Assembly: GCA_022414725.1 (NCBI GenBank)
Contig: CM039464.1
Coordinates: 6,314,814-6,378,813 of the forward strand
DNA from: Microglena sp. YARC
Lineage: Eukaryota; Chlorophyta; Chlorophyceae; Chlamydomonadales; Chlamydomonadaceae
Direction of reading: 5' to 3'
DNA length: 64,000 nucleotides
Below, piece by piece: positions 37,601 through 47,797 of the stretch; the first letter of the stretch is position 1, and every line of letters starts with the position of its first letter. Made by a program: the position numbers and the translations under genes. The notes under the pieces are model-generated. The model was not told where the DNA came from. It saw only the letters and a list, made by a program, of their open reading frames with translations, and ran no database searches.

Positions 37601-38860
37601 CCCTTTTACAACCGCCACCGCCTCCTCCCATCGTAGCGCCTGCTAGCCCGAACCCTCCTATTTTACCCCCACCACCGCCCAGCCCACCCTTACCCAACCT
37701 ATTCCCCCTTTTACAACCGCCACCGCCTCTCCCATCGTAGCGCCTGCTAGCCCGAACCCTCCGGTTTTACCCCACCACCGCCCAGCCCACCCTTACCCAA
37801 CCTATTCCCCCTTTTACAACCGCCACCGCCTCCTCCAATTATAGCGCCTGATAGCCTGAACCCTCCGGTTTTACCCCCACCACCGCCCAGCCCACCCTTA
37901 CCCAGCCTATTCCCCCTTTTACAACCGCCACCGCCTCCTCCCATCGTAGCTCCTGCTAGCCCGAACCCTCCGGTTTTACACCCACCACCGCCCAGCCCAC
38001 CCTTACCCAACCTATTCCCCCTTTTACAACCGCCACCGCCTCCTCCCATCGTAGCGCCTGCTAGCCCGAACCCTCCGGTTTTACCCCCACCACCGCCCAG
38101 CCCACCCTTACCCAACCTATTCCCCCTTTTACAACCGCCACGGCCTCCTCCTATCGTAGCGCCTGCTAGCCCGAACCCTCCGGTTTTACCCCCACCACCG
38201 CCCAGCCCACGCTTACCAACCCCCCTTTTACAACCGCCACCGCTTCCTCCCATCGTAGCGCCTGCTAGCCCGAACCCTCCTATTTTACCCCCACCACCGC
38301 CCAGCCCACCCTTACCCAACCTATTCCCCCTTTTACAACCGTCACCGCCTCCTCCAATTATAGCGCCTGATAGCCCGAACCCTCCGGTTTTACCCCCACC
38401 ACCGCCCAGCCCACCCTTACCCAGCCTATTCCCCCTTTTACAACCGCCACCGCCTCCTCCCATCGTGGCACCCTATAGCCCGAACCCTCCTATTTTGCCT
38501 CCATCGCAAGACTCGTCTCCTTCACGCGTGATGCCGAACAATTATGTGCGACCGTCTTTTCATGACAAATCGTCGCCCCTATCAAAACCAATCGTAGCTA
38601 TGATTGCCATTTTTACAGTGGTACCGACACTGTTGTGTTTGTCTTGTTTGGGATTTCTGTGTATCAAGAAGCAAAAACTGCTGGAGTTTTCCTGATTGGA
38701 AGAAATAATACACACACCTCGCGTAGCCGAAGTGCACTCCACGCAGTCGCCCTCGCGGTCATCTAGAAAGTACGGTCGGATGTCATCGAGATTTGTTCCG
38801 TTGCACGAACACTTCCAAAAAAGATACGAGGAGGCGCGGAACAAGGCCGCGTCGTCATAA
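34683..38860 (+). pseudogene. surface glycoprotein with long Pro-rich stalk, TM anchor and tail; broken
   Basis: Parts in order: a signal peptide (hydrophobic VIILIAFAILFSMADAA), whose basic N-region (MSFSLTKESRF, ATG 34683) is one frame away, so a one-base break near 34,735 is likely; a Cys-containing ectodomain to about 35,290; a frame change near 35,290-35,320; about thirty 35-residue Pro-rich repeats; a membrane segment (MIAIFTVVPTLLCLSCLGF) near 38,600-38,660; and a cytoplasmic tail stopped by TGA 38693-38695 but continuing in frame to TAA 38858-38860. Pro-rich rods of SPPPPP type are typical of volvocine algal cell-wall proteins (pherophorins and extensins), and this stalk may mimic them. 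It is likely a virion or infected-cell surface protein. It is convergent with the methyltransferase, overlapping by six bases. Confidence 0.72.
35330..38470 (+). repeat. 105-bp tandem repeat array, about 30 units
   Basis: Units of 105 bp, for example starting GCGCCTGCTAGCCCGAACCC, encode 35 residues with ASPNPP, PPPPPSPPLPNLF and PLLQPPPPPP blocks. Most units differ by a few substitutions (CTGCTAGC or CTGATAGC, CCGG or CCTA). Some carry indels, such as an extra T near 36,180 and larger changes near 37,230-37,320, 37,730 and 38,210, which shift the frame. Read errors or collapse in such an array are possible. Confidence 0.92.
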
Positions 38861-39577
38861 GTGAGCGGGTGCGCGCCTGTCGTTGATGATCGCTTTGAAG
38901 TTGTCAAAGCGCACGGACTTGATCGGATTTCGGTGGTGTGGGGATAGTATCACCACTTTCAAGAAGGGTTTCACACGCCCGTCCTTGAAAATGTCATAGA
39001 CTATGCTCGACTTGAACACGTGGCTCGACATATCCTGGTTAAACGGCACCTTTAACACGATCAAGTTCTTGGCCAAATGATTGTGCGTCAAAATTTGCAC
39101 GATGTCGGACAGACGCATACCGCTCACTTTCAAATCTACCACCTTGTGTTTTTTGTAGTCCGGACCACCCCACGGGGCGTCCATATATATCACATCATAC
39201 GAGGGCAATGCATTTGTCAAAGTCCCATGTCCCGTGATGAAGTATATGCTGTCAGCATTCCAAACAGTCACATCTTCCATGCGCACTTGCCCATCTGCGA
39301 TGAAGGCGCCGATGTTCCTCCCTATGTTCAAAGCCCGCGTTGCGTCCTTTTCGATCACATGCACGGGTGCAGCACCGGACAACAAGAAAGTGATTGCATC
39401 GGCGCCCCCACCCCCAAACATGTCGAGGGCCGAGAAACGGGGTTGCTGTCCCAATGACTTGATCAGTTCAATGATGATCTTTGAGACCGGGACGGGCGTC
39501 GCGCTGTATCTGGCAACATAGTCAAGCTTCAACTCTCTTTGCAATCCATGCTTCTGCAAGGTCGGAAATGTTTTCAT
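38855..39577 (-). CDS. TGS1-like RNA cap guanine-N2 methyltransferase, 240 aa
   Basis: A class I SAM-dependent methyltransferase: LDMFGGGGADAITFLL (SAM site) and the catalytic YMDAPWGGPDYKK, matching the [DS]PPWGG-type motif of trimethylguanosine synthases. These methylate the N2 of the m7G cap; mimiviruses are known to encode one. The Asp-Ala-Pro-Trp form has Ala for the first Pro. The frame is intact and the length near that of the catalytic domain. It would modify viral mRNA caps. It is the last clearly viral gene before the repeat-rich region. Confidence 0.78.
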   Translation of the reverse strand: MKTFPTLQKHGLQRELKLDYVARYSATPVPVSKIIIELIKSLGQQPRFSALDMFGGGGADAITFLLSGAAPVHVIEKDATRALNIGRNIGAFIADGQVRMEDVTVWNADSIYFITGHGTLTNALPSYDVIYMDAPWGGPDYKKHKVVDLKVSGMRLSDIVQILTHNHLAKNLIVLKVPFNQDMSSHVFKSSIVYDIFKDGRVKPFLKVVILSPHHRNPIKSVRFDNFKAIINDRRAPAHL

Positions 39578-39656
39578 ACAGTTGGGGACAAAATAAATGA
39601 GACACCCGACCGCGCATGGTTAAAAATATCTTAACAAACTTTATTGATGCACGCCC

Positions 39657-39745
39657 TTACAGTTGGCGGAACACTTAAATGAAACATCATTTCATATTCC
39701 CAAGTGACCTTGTGGTTTCGCAAGCTGCACGACTAACCGATTGTC
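39657..39745. repeat. terminal repeat of a Fanzor-bearing element, copy 1
   Basis: Begins TTGGCGGAACACTTAAAT, then the near-palindrome TGAAACATCATTTCA, and a conserved stretch CTTGTGGTTTCGCAAGCTGC up to the end of the Fanzor-like frame. The same order appears, inverted, at 63,160-63,260; partial copies lie at about 40,905, 44,563, 53,175 (inverted) and 62,145. Confidence 0.75.
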
Positions 39746-40215
39746 TTCATGCTCTTCAGGCCCATCAACTCCATGCATCGCAACCTTGCTATTGTGAGCG
39801 CGGCAGAACGGTCCCGGCTTATTTGTGACGTCATCGGCAAAGTCTTCCTGGCGGCGGTGTGCCACAGGCGCTCGTTTCCCAACACCTCCCGCCCAACGGT
39901 CAGGCTTGGCACCTTGTACGCCATCATCGTGGACCGGAATTCATCGACCACGACCACCTGCCCCTTGAAAGTGCGCTTGCACGAAGCAAACATGGCCCCT
40001 GTTGGTACGGCGGCTTCGCCCGGGCCGGTGGCCTTCATGGTGGTGATGGCCGAGCCGTAGGCCACGTGTGCAGTGACGCCTGGGTGGGCTTTCTCAAAGC
40101 TCCACTTGATCGAGGCCCAGAAGTGATGTTTACAGTCGGGGACAAAATTGTGGGTGTCCAAAAAGCGTGACCGGAGAAAAACGGCGTAAAGCACGAAAGA
40201 GCAACAACCACCCAA
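39733..40215 (-). pseudogene. Fanzor/TnpB-like nuclease, C-terminal remnant, 160 aa
   Basis: The frame contains VAYGSAITTMKATGPGE, then VVVVDEFRST (RuvC-II-like Glu in the TnpB pattern V-x-E-x-x-T-S) and SRDRSAALTIARL (RuvC-III-like Asp in the RDxxAAxNI pattern). This matches the C-terminal half of Fanzor proteins, eukaryotic relatives of TnpB RNA-guided nucleases. The zinc-finger cysteines expected between the two motifs are not seen, and the N-terminal two thirds are absent, so it is a fragment. It ends at the terminal repeat, as expected for the 3' end of such an element. Confidence 0.65.
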
Positions 40216-40220
40216 CCACC

Positions 40221-40850
40221 ATGATCACCCCGACAGAGTCCGACGGGTCCCGCCTGGTGTCGTGCTACGAGACGCAACGCCGCGTCACGCTCAAGATGAA
40301 GGTCGCAGGCTGGTTGTGCGCGCCCGTGTTGTGCATCGGGTGTTGTTGCTTGGTCCCGGCCTGGGCCCTTGACGCGTGCATCAGCAATCTGGGCCAGTTC
40401 ATCGAGTTCTGCACCGCGCCCAAGCTGCACCAGATGGCCGCCCTGGTGAAGCACGAGCAACGCCTGTTCGTGGATGCATTCATGGCCATCGGTAACAGCG
40501 TCGTCTTCCCCAACATGCGCCTACTGGACGCGCTGCGCTACGGCAAGCCGGGCGTCTACGCCGTGATCAAGCTCGACGACCACTTTATCGTGTCTCCCTC
40601 CAAGCACGCGGCCGCCGCCGGGGTGTGGGAAGAGTACTGCCGCCGCGGCGGCAACGTCTCGGTGCTCGTATGTTGCCTGCCCGAGTTCATGGCCATGTAC
40701 GCGTCACCGGACAACGAGGCCATGTGCGAAATGTACGACAAGCTGCGCACGGACACGGTGCTCGCGCGCTTTGTCTCCCAGCGCAAGGCGGCGTACAACG
40801 CCCCAGCCCCCCAGCCGCTGGCGGCGCTGCCCACACCGGCTGTCGCATAG
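40221..40850 (+). CDS. hypothetical protein with a hydrophobic segment, 209 aa
   Basis: ATG 40221 starts an intact frame with a hydrophobic Cys-rich segment near residues 28-50 (LCAPVLCIGCCCLVP), then a helical-beta domain and a Pro/Ala-rich tail. It lies between two copies of the element terminus, so it may be cargo of that element or a viral gene cut off by it. GC-rich codon use differs from most viral genes here. No family recognised. Confidence 0.55.
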   Translation: MITPTESDGSRLVSCYETQRRVTLKMKVAGWLCAPVLCIGCCCLVPAWALDACISNLGQFIEFCTAPKLHQMAALVKHEQRLFVDAFMAIGNSVVFPNMRLLDALRYGKPGVYAVIKLDDHFIVSPSKHAAAAGVWEEYCRRGGNVSVLVCCLPEFMAMYASPDNEAMCEMYDKLRTDTVLARFVSQRKAAYNAPAPQPLAALPTPAVA

Positions 40851-41416
40851 CCGCCTGGATCAACAGATAGGGAAGGGAACGCAATGCACAAGCCTAGCAG
40901 CAACAGTTGGCGGAACACTTAAATAAAACTTCACGCAATCACATGGATTGCAATGGCAGATGCAAGGAATGCACATCAAAGTCAGGGCACGAGCCCTCAT
41001 GCGTTTTTTACAAAGTATTCAGGTGGCAATGCTTGACCATCTGGCTGACTTGGAAGAACAGCCGCTCAGCTGGCGGAACACTTTTGTCTTCCATGTCTGC
41101 AAGCCTTGGCACATGCCAGGTCTTGCTTGTTTGCACCATGTCACGTTTGCCATGAACAACGGTGTAATGTAATCGCGCAAGCTCCTAACGCGTCATAATA
41201 TCCCAAAACAGATACCGCAAGCCCGTGCTGCTAAAACAGCTTGCTGCTACTTCCATGTCTGCAAGCCTTGGCACATGCCAGGTCTTGCTTGTTTGCACCA
41301 TGTCACGTTTGCCATGAACAACGGTGTAATGTAATCGCGCAAGCTCCTAACGCGTCATAAAGAAATCCAATACCGCAAGTCCGTGCTGCTAAAACAGCCT
41401 GCTGCTACAGCTGCTG
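40851..41416. repeat. boundary repeats: element terminus and 164-bp duplication
   Basis: No gene. A second, diverged terminus (TTGGCGGAACACTTAAAT) lies at about 40,905. A block beginning TTCCATGTCTGCAAGCCTTG occurs at about 41,089 and again at about 41,252, each followed by CATGTCACGTTTGCCATGAA and CTCCTAACGCGTCATAA, giving a tandem duplication of about 164 bp. Confidence 0.75.
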
Positions 41417-44235
41417 CTACTCGCGGAGGCGGGAGGCCTGCAGGATGGCGTTGACTTGGACGATGCCGCCCATGCGCACCCAGCGCTTGTAGTCGAATGC
41501 AGTCATCTGCTGCGGCTTCTTGCCTGGCGGCCAGAAGTACATCCCTTCGACGAACATGTCGCGGACGGCCGCGACGGTGTGCTCCTCGGCCGGCGTCCTG
41601 CAACCAAGGGATGACGCAATGTAAGCAATGCACGCATTGCATGCAAGGCGAAACAAAGCGCACGAGCACACTGCACCACCTACTTGTTGGAGCGGAGGGT
41701 GTACATGACGCGGTCGACGTTGCCGTTGATGACCTGCGCGACTTCCATGGCGTCCAGGTTGATGAACAGGGGTGCGTCCGCGCGCACGCCCATGCCCTTG
41801 AGCCGCAGCCACGTGTCGCAGCGCAGGTCGTCGAGGTTTTCCGACGTCGGGGCATGCGGTTTCAGGTCGCGCACCGAGACCCTCATGTGCGGGTTGAGCA
41901 GGTCGTTGATGAAAACCGGCCAGTTGTAACTCTTCCTGGCCTCCTCGCCTACTTCCGGATCGAAGCCGGCCTGGTCGCTCGAGAACGACCCGCACGCGCA
42001 CACGTACAAGCCACCCTTGCGCACGCGCAAGTACCCCGTCTGCCACATGATGGTGCTGTGGGCAAACCTGCGCATGCGGGACATGGGGTCGTGTGAGAGG
42101 CGTCGACAGGGCGTCCCAATCCATGCTGGTGCTGAAACATGAAACCACTTACTGCAGATTCTCAGATTCCGGCACGTCGTCCACGACGATCATATGAGTC
42201 CGTTTCTGCAAGGGGGGGGGGCAAGCGTTGTGAACGGTGTGCAAGGGGCGCACATCATTCATGCATTTCGTCCATCCACGCACCCTGTCAAGGGCAGCCT
42301 GCTGCTGCTGGGGAGCAGCCTGTTGTTGGGGAGCAGCCTGCTGCTGCTGCATGAGGGCAGCCTGCTGCTGCTGCAGGAGGGCAGCCAATCCCTGCTGCAG
42401 GAAAAATATGGGTGAGGGCTCAGCTGGCACACCAACTTGCACACCAACGTCGCCTACTCACCGGGACAGGCAGCAGACCCTGCGGCTGTTGGTGCTGCAG
42501 GTTGCCGTAGAAGTCATCCTGAAAATAAGTTGTGTTGAGCTGCCATTGAGACAGGGGCGGAGGTGGTGGGGGCGGCAAGACGGGGGCGACAGCAGGCGCC
42601 GTGCCCTGCAGCTCATAGAGGAGGGCGGCGCGCTCCTGGAGTTGCGTGGCCGTGATGGGAGCGCCGGCTTGGGGAGGCGCAGCAGGGGGCTGTGCACCGA
42701 GGGCGTCCAGCGGCACCCATCCCGCCACGGGGGCGTTGGACGTGGATGCCTCGTTGAAGAGGCTCCAGACAGCCTGCGCAAAGGGCACGCATGCTTCAGC
42801 TCGCATGCGCCAGCGCGCACGAGCATGCCAACCTAGAAAACGAAACTGCTCTCTCGCACCTCCTTGCCGTGGAGGATGCCGGCCTGCGCTGTTGCGGCGC
42901 TGGCGGCGACACGTGGCTGTGTGCGCAAGGCAATGCGGACGCGCTGCCGCACCTTGCGGCAATCCTGCACGTGTGAGCAGGTGCAGGCATGCAACGCTGG
43001 GACTCAGGCAAAGCACAGAGCACGTGTATCACTGGGCGTGTGCCCTCACATACAGTGGGACGATGTGCATGCGAACTTACCTCTACCACCACCTGGGCGC
43101 CACCGGCACCGTCAGCTGCGGTCTTTGGAGCCTCAACCTGCGCAGGTAAAGAGGTGACATGCTTGTGAGCAGGTGCAGGCATGCAACGCTGGGACTCAGG
43201 CAAAGCACAGAGCACGTGTATCACTGGGCGTGTGCCCTCACATACAGTGGGACGATGTGCATGCGAACTTACCTCTACCACCACCTGGGCGCCACCGGCA
43301 CCGTCAGCTGCGGTCTTTGGAGCCTCAACCTGCGCAGGTAAAGAGGTGACATGCTTGTGAGCAGGTGCAGGCATGCAACGCTGGGACTCAGGCAAAGCAC
43401 AGAGCACGTGTATCACTGGGCGTGTGCCCTCACATACAGTGGGACGATGTGCATGCGAACTTACCTCTACCACCACCTGGGCGCCACCGCACCGTCAGCT
43501 GCGGTCTTTGGAGCCTCAACCTGCGCAGGTAAAGAGGTGACATGCTTGTGAGCAGGTGCAGGCATGCAACGCTGGGACTCAGGCAAAGCACAGAGCACGT
43601 GTATCACTGGGCGTGTGCCCTCACATACAGTGGGACGATGTGCATGCGAACTTACCTCTACCACCACCTGGGCGCCACCGGCACCGTCAGCTGCGGTCTT
43701 TGGAGCCTCAACCTGCGCAGGTAAAGAGGTGACATGCTTGTGAGCAGGTGCAGGCATGCAACGCTGGGACTCAGGCAAAGCACAGAGCACGTGTATCACT
43801 GGGCGTGTGCCCTCACATACAGTGGGACGATGTGCATGCAAACTTACCTCTACCACCACCTGGGCGCCACCGGCACCGTCAGCTGCGGTCTTTGGAGCCT
43901 CAACCTGCGCAGGTAAAGGGGTGACATGCTTGTGTGCAGGTGCAGGCATGCAACGCTGGGACTCAGGCAAAGCACAGAGCACGTGTATCACTGGGCGTGT
44001 GCCCTCACATACAGTGGGACGATGTGCATGCGAACTTACCTCTACCACCTGGGCGCCACCGGCACCGTCAGCTGCGGTCTTTGGAGCCTCAACCTGCGCA
44101 GGTAAAGAGGTGACATGCTTGTGAGCAGGTGCAGGCATGCAACAGTAGGGATCTACAATCTGCGGGATTCTCCCGCAGGAAAAAAAGAACCCATCCATCT
44201 GAGCTCACCCTGCGAGCCTTGCGGCAATTGGTCAT
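41417..44235 (-). CDS. host spliceosomal gene, about 13 exons, product unknown
   Basis: On the minus strand I can chain exons with GT-AG introns and matching phases: 44209-44235 (possible ATG exon), six repeated exons at 43081-44093, 42860-42964, 42462-42773, 42284-42394, 42153-42205, 41684-42067 and 41417-41597. The donors are GTGAGC, GTAAGT, GTGCGA, GTGAGT, GTGCGT, GTAAGT and GTAGGT; acceptors end GCAG or CAG. The product has an Ala/Val-rich repeated part, a basic CRKVRQRVR stretch, a Pro-rich segment, a Gln-rich segment and a C-terminal domain with YNWPVFINDLLNPHMRV and YFWPPGKKPQQMTAFDY. No family recognised. A Gln/Pro-rich nuclear protein is possible. The presence of introns contrasts sharply with the viral block. 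Confidence 0.7.
42975..44145 (-). repeat. 192-bp tandem repeat containing a duplicated 57-bp exon
   Basis: About six units with period 192 bp. Each includes, on the minus strand, an intron end CTTTACCTGCGCAG, a 57-bp exon (43081-43137, 43273-43329, 43465-43520, 43656-43712, 43848-43904, 44040-44093) and a GTAAGT donor. The third exon lacks one base and the sixth lacks three. Units are almost identical, including intron sequence, so the expansion is recent. Confidence 0.85.
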
Positions 44236-45019
44236 TGGCCTGCTCCTTGGAAGCAAGTCCGGAGGCTCTTCGCCTGATCCCTGCTGTTCAGAAGGATGTG
44301 TTGTGAGTATGACTTTTGTTGTTCAAAAGGAGGTGTCCCTTTTGTCCAAAAGGAGCTGTTGTGAACACGCCAAATGCTTACATTGTTCCTGGCACAAGCT
44401 GTAGCAATTTTTGACAACAGGGATCATGGCCAGCAAAAACATAGGACAGTATTCTCCCCACGAATTCTAAGTCTTACCTCGCCCCCTGCGACGACCGCCT
44501 TGGCACGCGTCATTCTCGTTGTAACCTGTGGGAAAAGCGACCCATCAGCGTCATTGCTTTACGGTTGGCGGAACACTTAAATGAAACATCATTTCAGATT
44601 CCCCTGTTCCCCTGCGTGTAGCATGCCATTTCCCATTGTTTTGCAAGGAACACGCCATGAATGCTTACACATTGTAGCCAAGTTTGACAACAGGAATCAT
44701 GGCCAGCAAAAAATAGGATGTACCGTACTTCTTCTCCACGAATTCGAGATGCTTACCTTATCGCCTGCGACGACCGCCTTGGCAACGGCACGCGTTGTCC
44801 TCGTTGCAACCTGTGGGAAAGGTGGCACAGGTCAAATGTGGAGAACTGCGTCATTAAGCACAAGCAGCTAGCTCTTACAACATATGGGAAACAACAATTA
44901 GCCAATGCAACGCAGCAAATGCTGCAGATCACCTGCATGCCTGTCACTGCTGCTACCCACATGTGGCCCATGTACCGTGAACTTTTTACAGTAGAGCATG
45001 GACCGTGTATTTTCACCAG
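44236..45019. other. intergenic, repeat fragments, no supported gene
   Basis: Contains a terminus copy at about 44,563-44,605 (TTGGCGGAACACTTAAAT) and a block at about 44,840-44,915 (GAGAACTGCGTCATTAAGCA) that recurs at 61,170-61,230. Two paralogous stretches, 44,395-44,530 and 44,680-44,820, share CCTTGGCA, ACGCGT and a GTAACCTGTGGGAAA-like end. No convincing coding region. Confidence 0.6.
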
Positions 45020-45780
45020 CGAGCCCATGCAGGTGCGCTGGCGCGCACAAACTCATAGCTCGGCGGCTGGCGCCGCCTCGCTTGCGCGAAATGCGCAGGG
45101 TTCCTAAACGATTTGGGTGTGGAGATGAGTTTTTTGCAGTGGATTACATTGAAGAAGGCAACTGCAAAAGGACTTTGGCAGAAATGTTTTCAGGCAGTTG
45201 AAATCCGCCCCTTAGTGTAATATGTGCCCCCCGCCCCTTGATTTCTTATGAGACACTGTTTTGATGAGACGCAGACAGTACGTTTGTTGTGCATGTTGCA
45301 TGGCAGACATCTTATAGCCCCATGCAAAGGTACCATGCAGTCCCATATGCAGTCCCATATGCAGCTCATGCAGTCCCATGCAGGCGCATGCAGCCCATGC
45401 AAGCGCCATGCGCTATTAAGTCAGTCCAACAGTGCGCTGGCGCGCACAAACTCATAGCTCGGCGGCTGGCGCCGCCTCGCTGCGCGAAGTGTACAAGGTT
45501 CCTGAAATATTTGGCTGGGAGAATCAATGCAAATGGGATTGGGAAACTTGTGCTGGGTACTGCAGAGGGAATATTGACCCTTTCGTGGAATGATAAAAGA
45601 TAAACGCATTTGACATAGTCTTACAAAAAGCAGTTTAACGGACACGAAAGACGTTGTCAATGTACATAGACTGTGGTGGTCATCAATGGTATAAGATAGT
45701 AATGGTTTTCAGGGCAGTTGAAATCTGCCCCTTAGTGCAATAATCGACCCCCGCCCTTGATTTGACTTAAAGCACACTGA
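45020..45780. repeat. dispersed hairpin repeat, two copies, and CAGG-rich stretch
   Basis: Copies at about 45,033-45,190 and 45,432-45,505 share GCGCACAAACTCATAGCTCG, the hairpin core CGGCGGCTGGCGCCGCC, and GGTTCCT. A simple stretch near 45,335-45,385 repeats GCAGTCCCATAT. A module TTTTCAGG-CAGTTGAAATC-CGCCCC occurs at 45,190 and 45,708. No gene supported. Confidence 0.7.
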
Positions 45781-45947
45781 TGTAATGAGACGCAACGGCC
45801 CCATGCAACATAATTCGTTTGCAAGCTTCTCCATCGGACTTCTTGCCTACAAACAACTGAACCATGATACCCTATGTAGAGCGCTCGATATGTATGAAGC
45901 TACACGCCCACACGGTTATTTAGACCGGGTACTCATGCGTGCGCTCC

Positions 45948-46362
45948 TTAGAAAATGGGCAGCGATGATAAAGCGGCAAGAGGTAACCACATGCCTCGGC
46001 TAAGGCCCTTGGTTTTGAGGGTGAATCCACTCATCAATCGGAAGAACTGGATGATGATAACAAGCACCCCAGCCATGCACCCAGCAGATACGGAGACGAT
46101 ATGAGCTTCATGGCTTCTCCCGTACATGTTCAACACGCCAGGGACAATTCCCAACACGCTGACAACCAAGGCGATCAAGAACTGCATTAGGTGCTTGACG
46201 GGTGCGTCGCAAATCAGCCTGAAGCTGGTGAATGCATAGACGAGCACGCGGTCTACAGCCATCAATAGGCGGCCCGTGCGCGTGTTTGCACCGACTTCTT
46301 GTTGCATTTTCCTCACCCGCTCAAGCAGCCGGCCAGGGGCAGCTTGGTGGTTCTCCATCAAC
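45948..46362 (-). CDS. probable host exon, membrane protein
   Basis: The minus frame begins right after an acceptor (CACCCACAG) at 46363 and encodes a helical N-terminal part (LLERVRKMQQEVG) and two or three hydrophobic segments (LMQFLIALVVSVLGIVPGV, CMAGVLVIIIQFFRLM). It stops at 45948. The upstream exon is not identified. Probably a fragment of a host membrane-protein gene. No family recognised. Confidence 0.45.
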
Positions 46363-47797
46363 CTGTGGGTGACATGGGCATGGAGGTCCGCACATTACAT
46401 TCCCAGCAGAGGGGGCACGTTCCCCGAGCAACAGCCCCATTCATGCCTACATCCCCACCCCAGGCAGCACACACCGACATGCAGTCTGCATACACAGCCC
46501 CCACCCAGTTTGCATACAGGCTGCACACGCAAATGTGCTCTGCGCTGCCTTAGCACGTTGACTACACGTTATCGGTGGGCCCATGCAGATGCAGAGATCG
46601 CAGGCGCACAGGGCATGGGCACATGTCCTGCTAGGTCCTGCTAGGTCCTGCTAGGTCCTGCTAGGTCCTGCTAGGTCCTGCTAGCACATGCATGGTGTGT
46701 GTGTGGGGTGGGCTGATGTGTGCAACAGTTTGATGAACTGAACGCAGGGGATACCGCATGCAGCATGCGCTTTGTTGCAGGCAGGTCATGCTGCAGGCAG
46801 GTCGTTTTGCATCCAGGTCATGGCAACGATATGCACAAGCAACGTAGCAAATGCAATGTCAAACGCGATGTCCATGCCGGCATCCAAGCTTTTAGGCTGC
46901 ATGCGTTCTACGCATGTTTGTATGCCATGTGCTTGCTGCTGCCCCCTGTGCAATGCAGGTATCATACTCACAAAATGTGACAGCCTCCTCCACACGGCGC
47001 GCTCCACGAAAAGGTGTCCTACGAGTGACACTGAATGACAGAACACGCGCTGCTGCTGCAAGACATGTTCGGTAATTGTGCCACTGAACGCCCCCAATTT
47101 TGAAATGTATCAGCCTTGCGCCCTCAGAGCACACATTTGGCTCCGTTCACGCGCTGTTGCTACAAGATCGTAACAAACATGTTCGGCAATTGACGCTACT
47201 GACGTACTCACGGTATGAAGTACCTGCAGCTTCCTTGCCCCACAATAACGGGTGTCCTGCAAGTGACCAGGAATGACAGAGCATGCACTTGTTATGCCCA
47301 AGTGTGGGATGTTTGACTGTTTGTCCAAACTAGAATCGTGTTGCTGAATGAGATTTAATCAACAACGGCTTGCACCTGCACTGGTAGACTAGAAGGGACA
47401 CTGCTGCAAACTAGGCTATGAAGAGTGCTTGGACATCTTGACTCATTAGCCGTCAGTGGTTGAGCGTTTGTACACAGTCAAGATAGTGCGGTGTGGTTTC
47501 AATACATGAGTTACCATTTTCAAACTGGGCTTGCAAGCGCTAGTATCTGATTCGCTGAAACTGGGGTTTAGGGCACATGACTTTCCTTTTTCTTGGGAGC
47601 GCGACCTAGTGAGTTTTGTCAGGCTTTTCCTTCCATTCTCTATCTTCGCTCGTTCAGCCACATTCTACAAGCAAAGCCAAGGTTAGGCAGGTGTGTGAAC
47701 CGGCATACCATCACCAACATCTCCAGCTCTATTGCTCTCCAGCTTTTTTTTGTTCAGGCCTCTCAATCTCTGAGAAGACCTTCCTCTATTGCACAAG
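46363..47797. other. repeat-rich intergenic DNA
   Basis: No supported gene. A 10-bp tandem repeat (CTAGGTCCTG, about six copies) lies near 46,629-46,685. Paralogous fragments near 47,000-47,080 and 47,140-47,300 share CGCGCTG-TTGCT, CAAGA, AACATGTTCGG and GGTGTCCT, and recur near 49,930-49,980. Confidence 0.55.

Noticed and set aside
35315..38463. Long Gly-rich minus-strand open frames
   Set aside because: They are the antisense of the 105-bp Pro-rich repeats and have no signal peptide, domain or consistent start.
35330..38470. CRISPR-like array
   Set aside because: The 105-bp units are nearly identical throughout, with no unique spacers, and encode protein.
403..38860. Alternative genetic code or programmed readthrough to explain the internal stops
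   Set aside because: TAA, TAG and TGA all occur internally, yet many intact genes end normally at each of them; frameshifts and deletions occur beside them. Decay explains all with fewer assumptions.
41417..42148. 243-codon minus frame over the host exon
   Set aside because: A GC-rich shadow. The frame with YNWPVFINDLLNPHMRV fits the splice phases and has normal composition.
42975..44145. CRISPR-like or satellite-only explanation for the 192-bp repeat
   Set aside because: Units have no spacers and each holds perfect splice signals in phase with flanking exons.
42796..44198. Minus-strand open frames of 226 and 243 codons through the 192-bp repeats
   Set aside because: They read through intron sequence; splice sites and phase favour the exon model.
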